DNA of 64,000 nt from Streptomyces sp. HM190 (GCF_009857135.1 NZ_CP047318.1:4402001-4466000), one strand, 5' to 3'; shown: positions 33,926 to 43,505, counted from the first letter of the stretch. Translations and numbers: made by a program. The notes: a model not told the origin generated them from the letters alone.

Positions 33926-34744
33926 GTGCGCGCCTCGCTCCTTCAGATCGGTGTAGATGAGGGTGAATCGGTCGATTCGCGCAGGCGCCGGGTCGCTTCG
34001 CTGGTCCGTGAGCAGGCCGGAGCCGATCTCGTCGTCCTTCCGGAGTTGTGGACCACCGGCGCATTCGCGTACGAATCCTTCACCGCGGAGGCCGAGCCGC
34101 TCGACGGGCCCACCCGTGAGGCGATGGCCGAGGCGGCGGCCGACGCGGGTGTCTGGCTGCACGCCGGCTCGATCCCCGAACGGGCCGCACCTGACAGCGG
34201 CTCCGCCGCGGGCGAGGGCCCCCTCTACAACACGTCGCTCGTCTTCTCCCCCTCCGGTGACCTCGCCGCCGCCTATCGGAAGATCCACCGCTTCGGCTTC
34301 GACAAGGGCGAGGCCGTCCTGATGGGCGCGGGCGCGGACCTGGTCACGGTCCGGCTGCCCGGCACCACCCTCGGCATGGCCACCTGCTACGACCTCCGCT
34401 TCCCCGAACTGTTCCGCGGCCTCGTCGACGCCGGCGCCGAGACCTTCGTCGTCCCCGCCGGCTGGCCCGAGCGGCGCCGCGCCCACTGGACCCTGCTGGC
34501 CCGGGCCAGGGCCGTCGAGAACCAGGCGTACGTCCTCGCCTGTGGAACGGCGGGCACGCACGCGGGAGTTCCGCAGGCCGGTCACTCGATCGTGGTCGAC
34601 CCGTGGGGAGAGGTGCTGGCCGAGGCGGGCTCCGGGGAGGAGATCCTCACCGTGGACCTCGACCCGGCGAAGGTGGCGGCGACCCGTGAGCAGTTCCCGG
34701 CCCTCAAGGACCGGCTGCTGGGCCTGGAGACCCCGCGCCGCTGA
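33926..34744 (+). CDS. Carbon-nitrogen family hydrolase (nitrilase superfamily)
   Basis: A 272-residue amidase of the Nit/omega-amidase type. The catalytic triad is complete: Glu40 (LPELW), Lys119 (YRKIHRFGFDKGE) and Cys154 (ATCYDLRFPELF). Such enzymes hydrolyse small amides, for example 2-oxo acid omega-amides or deaminated glutathione. GTG 33926 keeps the first beta strand (RASLLQIGV) that the fold needs. No ribosome site is present. It faces away from the maleylpyruvate isomerase-like gene. Confidence 0.88.
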   Translation: MRASLLQIGVDEGESVDSRRRRVASLVREQAGADLVVLPELWTTGAFAYESFTAEAEPLDGPTREAMAEAAADAGVWLHAGSIPERAAPDSGSAAGEGPLYNTSLVFSPSGDLAAAYRKIHRFGFDKGEAVLMGAGADLVTVRLPGTTLGMATCYDLRFPELFRGLVDAGAETFVVPAGWPERRRAHWTLLARARAVENQAYVLACGTAGTHAGVPQAGHSIVVDPWGEVLAEAGSGEEILTVDLDPAKVAATREQFPALKDRLLGLETPRR

Positions 34745-34787
34745 CCCACCGGCCCGGTCGGCCGCGGCACAGCCCTCCCTCGCTTCC

Positions 34788-35282
34788 TCAGCCGATGCCC
34801 CTCTCCCGTTCCGCCAGGTTGATCACGCACACCGTCACGGCGATCAGCAGCGACGCGTCCGCGTCGTCGCGCACGACGTCGAGGCCGTAGGTCTCCCTGA
34901 CGTGCAGCCATCTGCGGGAGACGACGGCGAGGGCCTCGCCCTGGTATTCGACGAGGAACTCGCGGTCGAGGATCTTGCCGCTGACGTCGAGTTCCGTGCC
35001 GTCCGTCAACGACACCCGGTAGTGGTTGCGCAACAGGGACAGGCGCTTGCGGCGCACCGTGGCCAGCGGCTCGCCCTCCCGTTCGATCACCATGGTGTCG
35101 CGCAGCGCGAACATCTTCTTCCGGATGTCGATCAGGACCCGGCCCGCCGAGTCCTTCAGTTCGAAGGTGTCCCGCAGCCGCAGGGCCTTGCCGTCGGCGA
35201 GGAAGACCTTCCTGCCGTGCTCGTCCTCGATCCAGTAGTCGTCACCGATGCCGAGGATCCGGTCGCGTACGAGGAATCTCAT
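34788..35282 (-). CDS. LURP-one-related family protein
   Basis: A 164-residue beta-rich protein of the LURP1/tubby C-terminal-like fold. Conserved features include MRFLVRDRILGIGDDYWIEDEHGRKVF near the start and REFLVEYQGEALAVVSRRW in the second half. The last helix (SLLIAVTVCVINLAE) is hydrophobic and is a hallmark of the fold rather than a true membrane anchor. Function in bacteria is unknown; the fold suggests lipid or membrane association. Start ATG 35282. Convergent with the nitrilase gene. Confidence 0.82.
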   Translation of the reverse strand: MRFLVRDRILGIGDDYWIEDEHGRKVFLADGKALRLRDTFELKDSAGRVLIDIRKKMFALRDTMVIEREGEPLATVRRKRLSLLRNHYRVSLTDGTELDVSGKILDREFLVEYQGEALAVVSRRWLHVRETYGLDVVRDDADASLLIAVTVCVINLAERERGIG

Positions 35283-35648
35283 GCCCTCAGGCGTTCCCCC
35301 TGGCTCGCTCCGAAACGTCGTCCATGGGCCCAAGGGCTCAGTCCGCTCTCCTGGTGCAGTGGTGCGCGGAGGCTCGCAGCGGCCCGAGTCCGCTGTGTCC
35401 GGCGACGGTGTCGAACTGTGCCCCGCCGCATTCGATGAGCCGCCGGATCAGGGGCGCGCGTTTCCCAGATGCGATCCCGTCCGGAACTTCCAGGCGATCG
35501 CGTCGATCACTTCTCGGTGATCCCGCCACCGGCCACCCTGCCGCGGTGTCCGATCCGGGAGTAACGGTTCGATTCGCGCCCACTGCGCGCGTCAGTCAAC
35601 GGCACACACGAACAACGACTGGCAGAGCTGGTTGGAACGGCGCCGCTG
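35283..35648. other. Intergenic region, nothing recognised
   Basis: This 366-base stretch has lower coding bias than its neighbours. A reading frame on the minus strand (35338-35583, 81 codons) contains no recognisable domain and no ribosome site and is treated as chance. It marks the left edge of a block with unusual content that extends to ~40.0 kb. Confidence 0.4.
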
Positions 35649-35843
35649 TCAGGCGGTTGGCCCAGTCCGAAGCCGCCGCACGTCCCGCACGAGCGCGTAC
35701 AAAGCGCTGAGGAAGATCACGGCTCCAGCCACGAGCCAGAGGACCGACGCGCCAGAGTGGTACTCACGAACGCCCGCAACGACCAGTACCACGCCGGCAA
35801 GGACGCCGAAGGCCGAGATCAGAGCGCTGATGCGGTTGGACAC
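35649..35843 (-). CDS. Small two-helix membrane protein, unknown
   Basis: A 64-residue protein with two clear hydrophobic helices (ALISAFGVLAGVVLVVAG, about 7-24; VLWLVAGAVIFLSALYALV, about 34-52) and a basic C-terminus (RDVRRLRTG), implying both ends face the cytoplasm. GTG 35843 start lacks a strong ribosome site. No family recognised. The amphipathic pattern and composition support a real gene. Confidence 0.5.
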   Translation of the reverse strand: MSNRISALISAFGVLAGVVLVVAGVREYHSGASVLWLVAGAVIFLSALYALVRDVRRLRTGPTA

Positions 35844-36341
35844 ATGGACATCATCAACGACAACCTCGGCCCGCGGAAGTGATCCACACGCCCTAGTGCC
35901 GCATCAGGCAACGTTCGCCCCGTGGCGACGCCCGGCACGCACTCTCGCCGCACCGGGCACAAGCCCGAGTACATCCCGTACGAGGACGTGCGCCGGGCAC
36001 GCCGAGAGCACGCACCGGACGCCGCTCCTCGACGGGCAGACGTCACCTGCCGCGGCACCAGCCGCCCTCGTCCAGCAGGTCAACTGTGCACCTGTCCCCC
36101 AGCCGCCCGGTCAGCACCCTGCACGCCCGCCGCAGCCCCTCCAGCAGGTCCAGCGTGCTGGCCAGCGCCGCCTGGGCGTCCGCCAGCAACGTCGGCCGGT
36201 CCAGCCGCGCCTTATCGCCTCGATCATCGCCCGTGCCCTCCACCTTCCTCCCCGCTGGCCTGCGACGACAGCACCACCCGCCGTCCAGCGCGCCGGACCG
36301 GCATGGTGGGGCCGCCTTCCGGGCCTCGGGATGGCTCCCGA
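35844..36341. other. Low-confidence region with one possible small gene
   Basis: About 500 bases without a well-supported gene. Several long frames overlap here on both strands, but none shows family motifs except possibly a 66-codon minus-strand frame (36043-36243), listed separately. The sequence may be degraded mobile-element DNA. Confidence 0.35.
36043..36243 (-). CDS. Possible small hypothetical protein
   Basis: A 66-residue frame from GTG 36243. It reads as a helical protein (TLLADAQAALASTLDLLEGLRRACRVLTGRLGDR) ending EGGWCRGR. GGGGAGGAAG lies immediately upstream, a close but usable ribosome site. Amphipathic helices in this one frame favour it over the other frames, yet no family is recognised. 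Confidence 0.35.
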   Translation of the reverse strand: MEGTGDDRGDKARLDRPTLLADAQAALASTLDLLEGLRRACRVLTGRLGDRCTVDLLDEGGWCRGR

Positions 36342-38345
36342 TCAGCGCGGCGGTTCGCCGCGGCGGACGGAACCCGGAGCACGTGCACCGTGATGGTCGG
36401 CCCGTGCGGAGGAGATGAGCTGCCAGGGCACGCTGATCACCATGACGCCCGGAGTGAAGCGCAGGCGTGCTTTGATCCGGAGTGCGGACTGGTTGTGCAA
36501 CAGGTTCTCCCACCAGCGGCCGACGACGTACTCGGGGATGTAGACGCCGAGGATGTCGCGGGGATTTTCGCGGCTGAGGGAGCGTACGTAGTCGACGACG
36601 GGTCTGGTGACCTCGCGGTGGGGGGAGTCCAAGACCTTGAGGGGGACGTCGATGCCGAGCCGCTGCCACTGGTCTTCCAGCACGCGTGTCTCGTCGTGGT
36701 CGACGGCGACGGTGAGCGCCTCCAGCCGGTCAGGCTTAGACGCGCGGGCATAGGCCAGGGCGCGCAGCGTCGGTCTGTGGACGTTGGAGACCAGCACGAT
36801 CGCCAGGACATGGGAGGGGGAGGTGAGGTCGGTGTGAGGGTCGGTGCTGGTCAACTCGGCAGCGGTGCGGTCGTAGTGCCCGCGGATGGCGCGCATCAGC
36901 AGCCACAGCACGCCGGCGGCGACTACGGCCAGCCAGGCGCCGTCGAGGAACTTCGTGAACAGGACCACCACCAGGACCAGGCCGGTGAACACCGCTCCGA
37001 CCGCGTTGATGACTCTGCTGACGCGGTGGCGGCGCCTCAGCGCAGGGTCGCTCGCCGTGGTCAGGACCTGGTTCCAGTGCCGGACCATGCCGGTCTGTGA
37101 GAGCGTGAAGGAGGTGAAGACGCCCAGGATGTACAGGTGGATCAGGGCTGTGACGCTGGCTTTGAACCCCCACAGCAGCAGGCCGGCGGTGACGGCCAGC
37201 GCCACGACGCCGTTGGAGAAGACGAGCCTGTCGCCGCGGCTGTGCAGCTGGCGAGGCAGGTAGCGGCGCTGTGCGAGAACCGACGAGAGAAGCGGGAAAC
37301 CGTTGAACGCGGTGTTCGCGGCGAGGACCAGGACGAGTGCGGTGGCGGCCTGGATGTAGTAGAAGCCCCCGCTTCTCTCCCCGCCGAAGACCGCGGCGGC
37401 GATCTGGGCGATGACGGTGCGCTGCTGGTAGGCGGAACAGTCCTGCCCCAGTCCGGTGAGCCGGCAGGCGTCATCGGCGATGTGGACCTTGGCCATGATC
37501 GCGAGAGTGGTGACACCGACGAACATGGTGACCGCGATGAGGCCCATCGCGGCCAAGGTGATCGCCGCGTTGTGCGACTTTGGTCTGCGGAAGGCGGGAA
37601 CCCCGTTGGAGATCGCCTCCACGCCGGTCAACGCGGTGCAGCCGTTGGAAAACGCACGCAGTACCAGCAGCACCAGCGCCACACCGGCCAGCTGTGCGTC
37701 GCCCTCTTGCGGCCGGATGCCGTACGAGGCGCTCTCGGCGACCGGCGCGTCCCCCAGCATGTACCGGAAGAGCCCGGTGGCGATCATGATGAGGACGCCG
37801 CTGACGAACAGGTAGGTCGGCGCGGCGAAGGCCCGTCCGGACTCGCGCACTCCCCGCAGGTTCACCACCGCGAGCAGCACTACGAACGCCAGTGCCATCG
37901 GCACTCGCTGGGCGTGCAGATGGGGGACGGCGGAGATGATGTTGTCCACGCCGGAAGCCACCGACACCGCCACCGTCATCACGTAGTCGACCAGCAGGGC
38001 AGCCCCCACCACCAGACCGGCGTTGTCGCCGAGGTTGGCGGACACGACCTCGTACGAGCCCCCACCGCTCGGGTACGCACGCACGACCTGCTGGTACGAC
38101 AGCACCACCACAGTCATCAGCGCGACGACCGCCGCCGCGATCCACGGCGTGAAATGCACATATGCCAGACCGCCCAGCGTGAGCACCACCAGGATCTCCT
38201 GCGTCGCGTAAGCAACCGATGACAAGGGGTCCGAGGCGAAGATCGGCAGGGCCACACGCTTGGGAAGCAACGTCTGCCTCATCTCGCTGCTGCGCAGGGC
38301 ACGGCCGACAATGAGCCGCTTCGCTACCTCAGAGATCCTGATCAC
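36342..38345 (-). CDS. APC superfamily permease, KimA-like potassium/amino acid transporter
   Basis: A 667-residue transporter with about twelve membrane helices and a ~170-residue cytoplasmic C-terminal domain. The N-terminal signature LPIFASDPLSSVAYATQEILVVL and YPSGGGSYEVVSANLGDNAGLVVGAALLVDYVMTVAVSVASGVD closely resemble Bacillus KimA (YdaO), a high-affinity K+/H+ symporter whose C-terminal domain binds cyclic di-AMP. Potassium uptake is therefore a good guess, with amino acid transport the alternative. A C-terminal USP-like region (HVLAIVLVSNVHRPTLRALAYARA) is present. GTG 38345 start. It lies beside a broken recombinase, so it may have arrived by transfer. Confidence 0.82.
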   Translation of the reverse strand: MIRISEVAKRLIVGRALRSSEMRQTLLPKRVALPIFASDPLSSVAYATQEILVVLTLGGLAYVHFTPWIAAAVVALMTVVVLSYQQVVRAYPSGGGSYEVVSANLGDNAGLVVGAALLVDYVMTVAVSVASGVDNIISAVPHLHAQRVPMALAFVVLLAVVNLRGVRESGRAFAAPTYLFVSGVLIMIATGLFRYMLGDAPVAESASYGIRPQEGDAQLAGVALVLLVLRAFSNGCTALTGVEAISNGVPAFRRPKSHNAAITLAAMGLIAVTMFVGVTTLAIMAKVHIADDACRLTGLGQDCSAYQQRTVIAQIAAAVFGGERSGGFYYIQAATALVLVLAANTAFNGFPLLSSVLAQRRYLPRQLHSRGDRLVFSNGVVALAVTAGLLLWGFKASVTALIHLYILGVFTSFTLSQTGMVRHWNQVLTTASDPALRRRHRVSRVINAVGAVFTGLVLVVVLFTKFLDGAWLAVVAAGVLWLLMRAIRGHYDRTAAELTSTDPHTDLTSPSHVLAIVLVSNVHRPTLRALAYARASKPDRLEALTVAVDHDETRVLEDQWQRLGIDVPLKVLDSPHREVTRPVVDYVRSLSRENPRDILGVYIPEYVVGRWWENLLHNQSALRIKARLRFTPGVMVISVPWQLISSARADHHGARAPGSVRRGEPPR

Positions 38346-38692
38346 AGTTGCGAAGGTAGAGCGGCAGCCTGCTGATCAGAAGGACCATCGCCCCTACGCA
38401 TGTCAGCACTTTGCGTGCCGTCTCCGCTGACAGATGATCTCCTTCGCGGACTCCCGCCCGCGATCAGCGTGAGCATGCGGAGAATCGGTCACACCAGCCC
38501 CTTGAACTGCGACTTCATGTTGGTGAAGGCTCAGTGAGCGAGGCGAGGGGAGCCCTGCCGAACCTGGCGCGGGAACGGTGTGTCTCCGCACCTCGTTCTG
38601 CCTCACGCGGGGAATCCGGGCCGGAGTTCATCACTCTCGGCTCCGCTGTTCGCTCCCAGGGTGAGCAGCTCTGGGAGGGAACTTGCAGCCGC
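38346..38692. other. Intergenic region between transporter and recombinase remnant
   Basis: About 350 bases with weak coding bias. It must hold the promoter of the transporter (minus strand) and the former leader of the recombinase. I looked for a cyclic di-AMP riboswitch upstream of the KimA-like gene and saw no recognisable core. No gene or repeat stands out. Confidence 0.4.
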
Positions 38693-39997
38693 ATGATGTC
38701 CAGGCCGGATCTCTGCCTTCGCCTGTCGTCGAACCGAGAGGGCAGGACCGCAATCCTGCGACAGGAGGCGACTGCCGGGCTTGGGCTGAACGTAATGGCT
38801 TGACTGTGCGTGAGGTTCATGTCGACCGAGGTCGCTCGGGTTGCACGGGCGTGGTGCGGGAGGGCTTCGAAGCTGCCCGATCGGCGGTGGTGTCAGGCGC
38901 GGTTCGAACACTGATCGTCTGGAGAATCGACAGGCTCAGTCGCAGGAGAACGGCCGAGGTCGGTCCGTTCCTGGGCGATTTCGAACGGGTCGGTGGGCGT
39001 TTGATCCCGGTCATGGATGAGCTGGACCCGAGTCGTCCGGCAGACAGGCTTGCCATGGCGTCCCTGTCCGAGTGGGCCCGGGAGGAGGCCGAAATCCAGG
39101 GCAAGCGCGTCCGTCACGCCAAGCAGTACCTGCGCGGGCAGGGCACGTGGATCGGAGGGCGGCCGCCCTGTGGTCTTCGTGTCGCTTCCGGATAGGGACG
39201 CCTCGTCCCGGACGAGGAGACTTCCGTGTACGCCCGCATGATCGCGGACGAGGCACTTGCGGGGAAGCCCCTGGTGAGGATCGCCCGGATGCTCAACGAA
39301 CACGAGATTCCTTCGCCCCGAGGAGGACTGTGGCAGGTCGGTTCGCTGTCCCAGTTGCTCCGGGCGCCGGCCTTCGCGGGTCTGCTCCCGGAAACCGAGA
39401 GCGTGTGGGACACGCGGCTCGGCCGCCGCAAGTACACCAGCGTCGTTCGGCCGTACAGGGATCCGGAGACCGGACGTCCGGTCGCTGTCGGTGAGGGCAT
39501 CGTGACCATCGAGGAACAGCAGCGCATCGTCGCTGAGATCGAGTCCAGGACTCAAGGTCGAGGGGACGGTGTGAAGCGTCCGGTCCGGAGCCCTGCTCAC
39601 CTGCTTACCGGGCTGCTGCGCTGTGCGGTGGAAGGGTGCGGTGCGCGCATATGTAGGAACGGCGACTCTTACGTGTGCCAGGGAGTGCGGTTGGGGCACA
39701 CCTGTCCGGGGTGCGCGAGCCATGGCTGTTCGTGTCGAGGAGGCCGTGGTGAACGCCTTCCTGGCACGGAACCCTGGCGTTGCCACGCTCTGGCAGCGAA
39801 ATGACGTTCTGCGACGGCGAGCCCTCCTGACGGCGGCAGTCGATCGGATCTGGGTCACCAGAGCGGAGGGGTGGGGGTACCCGTTCGACGCCGCGAAACG
39901 CCTGCGCATCGTCTGGGTGCAGGACGGCTCGCCCAGGGCTGACCCGCATCCGTGTGATTGGCTGGAGAGATGGCAATACGTGCGCGTGTTCGTGCCC
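38693..39997 (+). pseudogene. Serine recombinase (large integrase family), inactivated
   Basis: Pieces in two frames together spell a serine integrase. Residues from MMSRPDLCLRLSSNREGRTA (resolvase strand 1 and catalytic Ser region) run to RQEA. A one-base loss near 38767 moves the frame to DCRAWAERNGLTVREVHVDRGRSG and VWRIDRLSRR. A TAG at 39193-39195 interrupts it before DEETSVYARMIADEALAG and SPRGGLWQVGSLSQLLRAPAFAGLL. The recombinase zinc ribbon follows (LLRCAVEGCGARICRNG), then a second frame change near 39700-39720 leads to RVEEAVVNAFLARNP and RRALLTAAVDRIWV. Three lesions make function very unlikely. The 3' end runs into the start of the thioredoxin/NHL gene. Confidence 0.85.
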
Positions 39998-41793
39998 CCG
40001 AGTTGGCGGGCAAGGGCGGCTGGATCAACACAGGCGGCAAGGGACTCGGTCTTACGGAGCTTCGAGGCCGCATCGTAATTGTTGATTTTTGGACGTTCTG
40101 CTGCATCAACTGTCTGCATGTGCTCGACGAGCTGCGCGAGCTGGAGGCGAAGCACCGCGACACCGTCGTGGTCATCGGGGTGCACTCACCGAAGTTCGCG
40201 CACGAGGCGGAGCACGCGGCGGTGGTCGACGCCGTCGAGAGATACGAGGTCGAGCACCCGGTCCTCGACGACCCTGAGCTGGCCACCTGGAAGCAGTACG
40301 CGGTACGGGCCTGGCCGACCCTGGTGGTGATCGACCCGGAGGGGTACGTGGTCGCCCAGCACGCGGGCGAGGGCCATGTGCACGCCATCGAGCGGCTCGT
40401 CACCGAGCTGGAGACCGAGCACGAGGCGAAGGGCACCCTGCGGCGCGGCGACGGACCGTACGTGGCGCCGGACCCCGAGCCGACGGCGCTGCGCTTCCCC
40501 GGCAAGGCGCTGCTCCTGCCCGGCGGTGACTTCCTCGTCAGCGACACCACCCGTCACCAGCTGGTGCGGCTCGCCCCCGACGCCGAGACGGTCGTCCGCC
40601 GGTACGGCTCCGGTGAGCGCGGCTTCGTGGACGGCGGCGCCGAGCACGCCCGGTTCAGCGAGCCGCAGGGCCTGGCGCTGCTGGACGGCGGGGCGGTGGC
40701 CGTCGCCGACACCGTGAACCACGCGCTGCGCCGTCTCGACCCGGTCACCGGCGAGGTCTCCACCCTCGCGGGCACGGGCCGCCAGTGGTGGCGGGGCTCG
40801 CCCACCTCCGGCCTGGCCTGGGAGGTCGACCTGTCCTCTCCGTGGGACGTGGCCGTCTTCGGCGGCAAGGTGTGGATCGCGATGGCCGGCGTCCACCAGC
40901 TGTGGACGTACGACCCGGAGGACTGCACCGTCGCCGTGGCGGCGGGCACGGCGAACGAGGGGCTGGTGGACGGCCCGGGCGCCGAGGCGTGGTTCGCGCA
41001 GCCGTCGGGGCTCGCGGCCACCGGGGACCGGCTGTGGCTCGCCGACTCGGAGACGTCGGCGCTGCGCTGGGTCGACCTCGACGGGACGGTCCACACGGCC
41101 GTCGGCACCGGCCTGTTCGACTTCGGGCACCGCGACGGCGCCGCCGCCCAGGCGCTGCTCCAGCATCCGCTGGGTGTCACGGTCCTGCCCGACGGCTCGG
41201 TCGCCGTCAGCGACACCTACAACCACGCGCTGCGCCGCTACGACCCGGCCACGGGCGAGGTGACGACCCTCGCGACGGACCTGCGGGAGCCGAGCGACGC
41301 CGTGCTCGTCGGGGACGACATCGTGGTCGTCGAGTCCGCCCGCCACCGGCTGACCCGGCTGCGGCTGCCGGAGGAGACGGTGAAGGTCGAGGCCGTCGCC
41401 CACCGCACCCGGCGCGCGCCCACCGAGGTCGCCCCCGGCAGCCTCCGGCTCGACGTCGTCTTCCAGGCGCCCGCCGGGCAGAAGCTCGACGAACGGTACG
41501 GCCCGTCGACCCGTCTGCTCGTCTCCTCCACTCCGCCCGAGCTGCTGCTCGGGGGTGAGGGCGCGGACACGGGTCTGTCCCGCGCGCTGGAGCTGAACCC
41601 CTCCGTATCGGAGGGCGTCCTGCACGTCTCGGCGATGGCGGCGTCCTGCGACGACGACCCGGCCAACGCGTACCCGGCCTGCCATGTGCACCAGCAGGAC
41701 TGGGGTGTGCCGGTCCGGGTCTCGGCCGGTGGCGCGGACCGGCTGCCGCTGGTGCTCGCCGGAATGGACGAGGGCACGGCCGAGCCCGGCTGA
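39970..41793 (+). CDS. Thioredoxin-like and NHL repeat protein
   Basis: A 607-residue protein. Residues ~1-155 form a thioredoxin/TlpA-like domain with WTFCCINCLHVLDEL (CxxC-type redox pair, C-x-N-C) and the cis-Pro segment RAWPTLVVIDPEGY. Residues ~175-480 form an NHL/SMP30-like beta-propeller with repeats such as FSEPQGLALLDGGAVAVADTVNHALRRL and LQHPLGVTVLPDGSVAVSDTYNHALRRY. It resembles human NHLRC2. No signal peptide, so cytoplasmic. ATG 39970 directly follows GGAGAG. It abuts the recombinase remnant, suggesting that an element once integrated at its 5' side. Confidence 0.88.
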   Translation: MAIRARVRAPELAGKGGWINTGGKGLGLTELRGRIVIVDFWTFCCINCLHVLDELRELEAKHRDTVVVIGVHSPKFAHEAEHAAVVDAVERYEVEHPVLDDPELATWKQYAVRAWPTLVVIDPEGYVVAQHAGEGHVHAIERLVTELETEHEAKGTLRRGDGPYVAPDPEPTALRFPGKALLLPGGDFLVSDTTRHQLVRLAPDAETVVRRYGSGERGFVDGGAEHARFSEPQGLALLDGGAVAVADTVNHALRRLDPVTGEVSTLAGTGRQWWRGSPTSGLAWEVDLSSPWDVAVFGGKVWIAMAGVHQLWTYDPEDCTVAVAAGTANEGLVDGPGAEAWFAQPSGLAATGDRLWLADSETSALRWVDLDGTVHTAVGTGLFDFGHRDGAAAQALLQHPLGVTVLPDGSVAVSDTYNHALRRYDPATGEVTTLATDLREPSDAVLVGDDIVVVESARHRLTRLRLPEETVKVEAVAHRTRRAPTEVAPGSLRLDVVFQAPAGQKLDERYGPSTRLLVSSTPPELLLGGEGADTGLSRALELNPSVSEGVLHVSAMAASCDDDPANAYPACHVHQQDWGVPVRVSAGGADRLPLVLAGMDEGTAEPG

Positions 41794-41822
41794 GACCGCC
41801 CGCGCCGCCCGTCGCGGCGGTC
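41794..41822. terminator. Short terminator hairpin
   Basis: GACCGCCCGCG pairs with CGCGGCGGTC with one bulged C, between the convergent NHL and DUF6458 genes; its right arm includes part of the DUF6458 stop codon. Confidence 0.6.
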
Positions 41823-42057
41823 ACACGCCGCCGTACCCGTCCCGGTGGTGGTGCTGCTCGTCGATGACGGGTGCCGCGGACGGCACCACGACCCGCCTGC
41901 GCCTGGCGATGCTGCTGAACGTCGCGACACCGATCAGTCCGACGATCATGAAGATGACGCCGACCAGGTCGAGGTTGACCCCCTGCATGTCCCAGTCGGT
42001 GGCGAACGTGAGGATGGCGCCCACGGCGATCAGAATGATGCACCCGCCCAAACCCAT
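41821..42057 (-). CDS. DUF6458 family small membrane protein
   Basis: A 78-residue protein with two membrane helices (LGGCIILIAVGAILTFAT and LVGVIFMIVGLIGVATF), a linking WDMQGVNLDLVG, and a basic then His-rich tail (RRRRVVVPS...HHHRDGYGGV). This is the layout of actinobacterial DUF6458 proteins. ATG 42057 follows GGGAGG at eight bases. Function unknown. Confidence 0.8.
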   Translation of the reverse strand: MGLGGCIILIAVGAILTFATDWDMQGVNLDLVGVIFMIVGLIGVATFSSIARRRRVVVPSAAPVIDEQHHHRDGYGGV

Positions 42058-42188
42058 GAGTGTTTCCCTCCCAGTCCGGTCGGGTCGGCCGGTCGTTCCG
42101 GTCGTTCGGTCCTACCGGTGGACTCCGGGTACCCGAACTGGCGTGCCCGTAACAGGTGGTGCCGGTCGGGTGCCGGGCGGGCGGCCGG

Positions 42189-43487
42189 TCAGTCCTCCAG
42201 GAACGCGGCCAGGGCGTTCGCCAGGAGGTAGGGGTCCTTGGCGCCGCACAGCTCGCGGGCACTGTGCATGGAGAGGATGGCGACGCCGATGTCGACGGTC
42301 TGGATGCCGTGCCGCGCCGCGGTGATGGGCCCGATGGTCGTGCCGCACGGCATGGAGTTGTTGGAGACGAACGTCTGGAACGGCACGCCGGACTTCTCGC
42401 AGGCGGCGGCGAACACCGCGCGGCCCGAACCGTCGGTGGCGTAGCGGTTGTTGACGTTCACCTTGAGCAGCGGGCCGGCGTCCGCGCGCGGGTGGTGCGT
42501 GGGGTCGTGCCGTTCCGCGTAGTTCGGGTGGACGGCGTGACCGGTGTCCGAGGAGAGGCAGATCGTGCCGGCGAAGGCGCGGGCCCGGTCCTCGTAGGAG
42601 CCGCCGCGGGCGAACACCGAGCGCTCCAGCACCCCGCCGAGGAGCGGCCCGTCGGCGCCGGTGTCGCTCTGGGAGCCGTTCTCCTCGTGGTCGAAGGCGG
42701 CGACGACGGGGATGTACGACGGGCCGTCACCGGAGGTGGCGACCGCGGCGAGCGCCGCCGTGGCGGCGTGCACGGAGAGCAGGTTGTCCATGCGGGGCCC
42801 GGCCAGCAGTTCCTTGTCGCGGCCCAGGTAGGCGGGCGGTTCGACGGAGTGGGTCATCAGGTCCCAGCCGGTGACCTCGCCGGCGGGCAGGCCCAGTTCC
42901 TGCTCCAGGAAGGCGATCAGGTCACCGTCGCGGACGTCGTCGCCGAGGCCCCAGACGGGCTGGAGGTGGCGCTGCTTGTCGAGCTTCAGCCCCTCGGAGG
43001 AGACGGAACGGTCCAGGTGGATGGCGAGTTGGGGGACCCGCAGAAGAGGGCGGTCGATGTTCACCAGGCGGTTGGTGCCGTCGCGCAGCGAGACCCGGCC
43101 GGCGAGACCGAGGTCGCGGTCCAGCCAGGAGTTGAGCAGCGGGCCGCCGTAGATCTCGACGGCTACCTGGCGCCAGCCGTGGGCTCCGCTGTCGGGGCGC
43201 GGCTTCACCCGCAGGTTGGGGGAGTCGGTGTGGGCGCCGACGATACGGAACGGCGTGTGGGGTTCGGCCCCCTCCGGCACGTACCAGGCGATGATCGCAC
43301 CGCCGCGCAGCACGTACTTGCCACCCAGGGAGCCGTCCCACGCGTCCGTCTCGGACACCTGGCGGAAGCCGGCCTTCTCCAGCCGCTCCGCGGCGTTCGC
43401 CACCGCGTGGTACGGGGACGGGCTTGCCGCGAGGTAGGTCATCAGGTCGTCGGTGTGGCCGCGATCGAAGCGTGGGGGTGTGCGCAT
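42189..43487 (-). CDS. apeB: M18 family aminopeptidase
   Basis: A 432-residue zinc aminopeptidase removing N-terminal residues, often acidic, from peptides. Metal-ligand motifs are present: VGAHTDSPNLRVKP (first His/Asp), AAFDHEENGSQSDTGADG (Asp, Glu-Glu) and SMHSARELCGAKDPY near the C-terminus (last His). ATG 43487 follows AAGGTG at six bases; GTG 43496 would start inside that ribosome site. The family forms large tetrahedral dodecamers. It stands alone between two hairpins or gaps. Confidence 0.9.
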   Translation of the reverse strand: MRTPPRFDRGHTDDLMTYLAASPSPYHAVANAAERLEKAGFRQVSETDAWDGSLGGKYVLRGGAIIAWYVPEGAEPHTPFRIVGAHTDSPNLRVKPRPDSGAHGWRQVAVEIYGGPLLNSWLDRDLGLAGRVSLRDGTNRLVNIDRPLLRVPQLAIHLDRSVSSEGLKLDKQRHLQPVWGLGDDVRDGDLIAFLEQELGLPAGEVTGWDLMTHSVEPPAYLGRDKELLAGPRMDNLLSVHAATAALAAVATSGDGPSYIPVVAAFDHEENGSQSDTGADGPLLGGVLERSVFARGGSYEDRARAFAGTICLSSDTGHAVHPNYAERHDPTHHPRADAGPLLKVNVNNRYATDGSGRAVFAAACEKSGVPFQTFVSNNSMPCGTTIGPITAARHGIQTVDIGVAILSMHSARELCGAKDPYLLANALAAFLED

Positions 43488-43505
43488 GGGGTTCACCTTA
43501 ACGAC

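Noticed and set aside
35922..37100. 392-codon plus-strand frame
   Set aside because: Antisense to the KimA-like transporter for most of its length and without recognisable domains.
38346..38692. Possible cyclic di-AMP riboswitch before the KimA-like gene
   Set aside because: No recognisable conserved core could be matched by eye. A covariance search would be needed, and I do not claim one.
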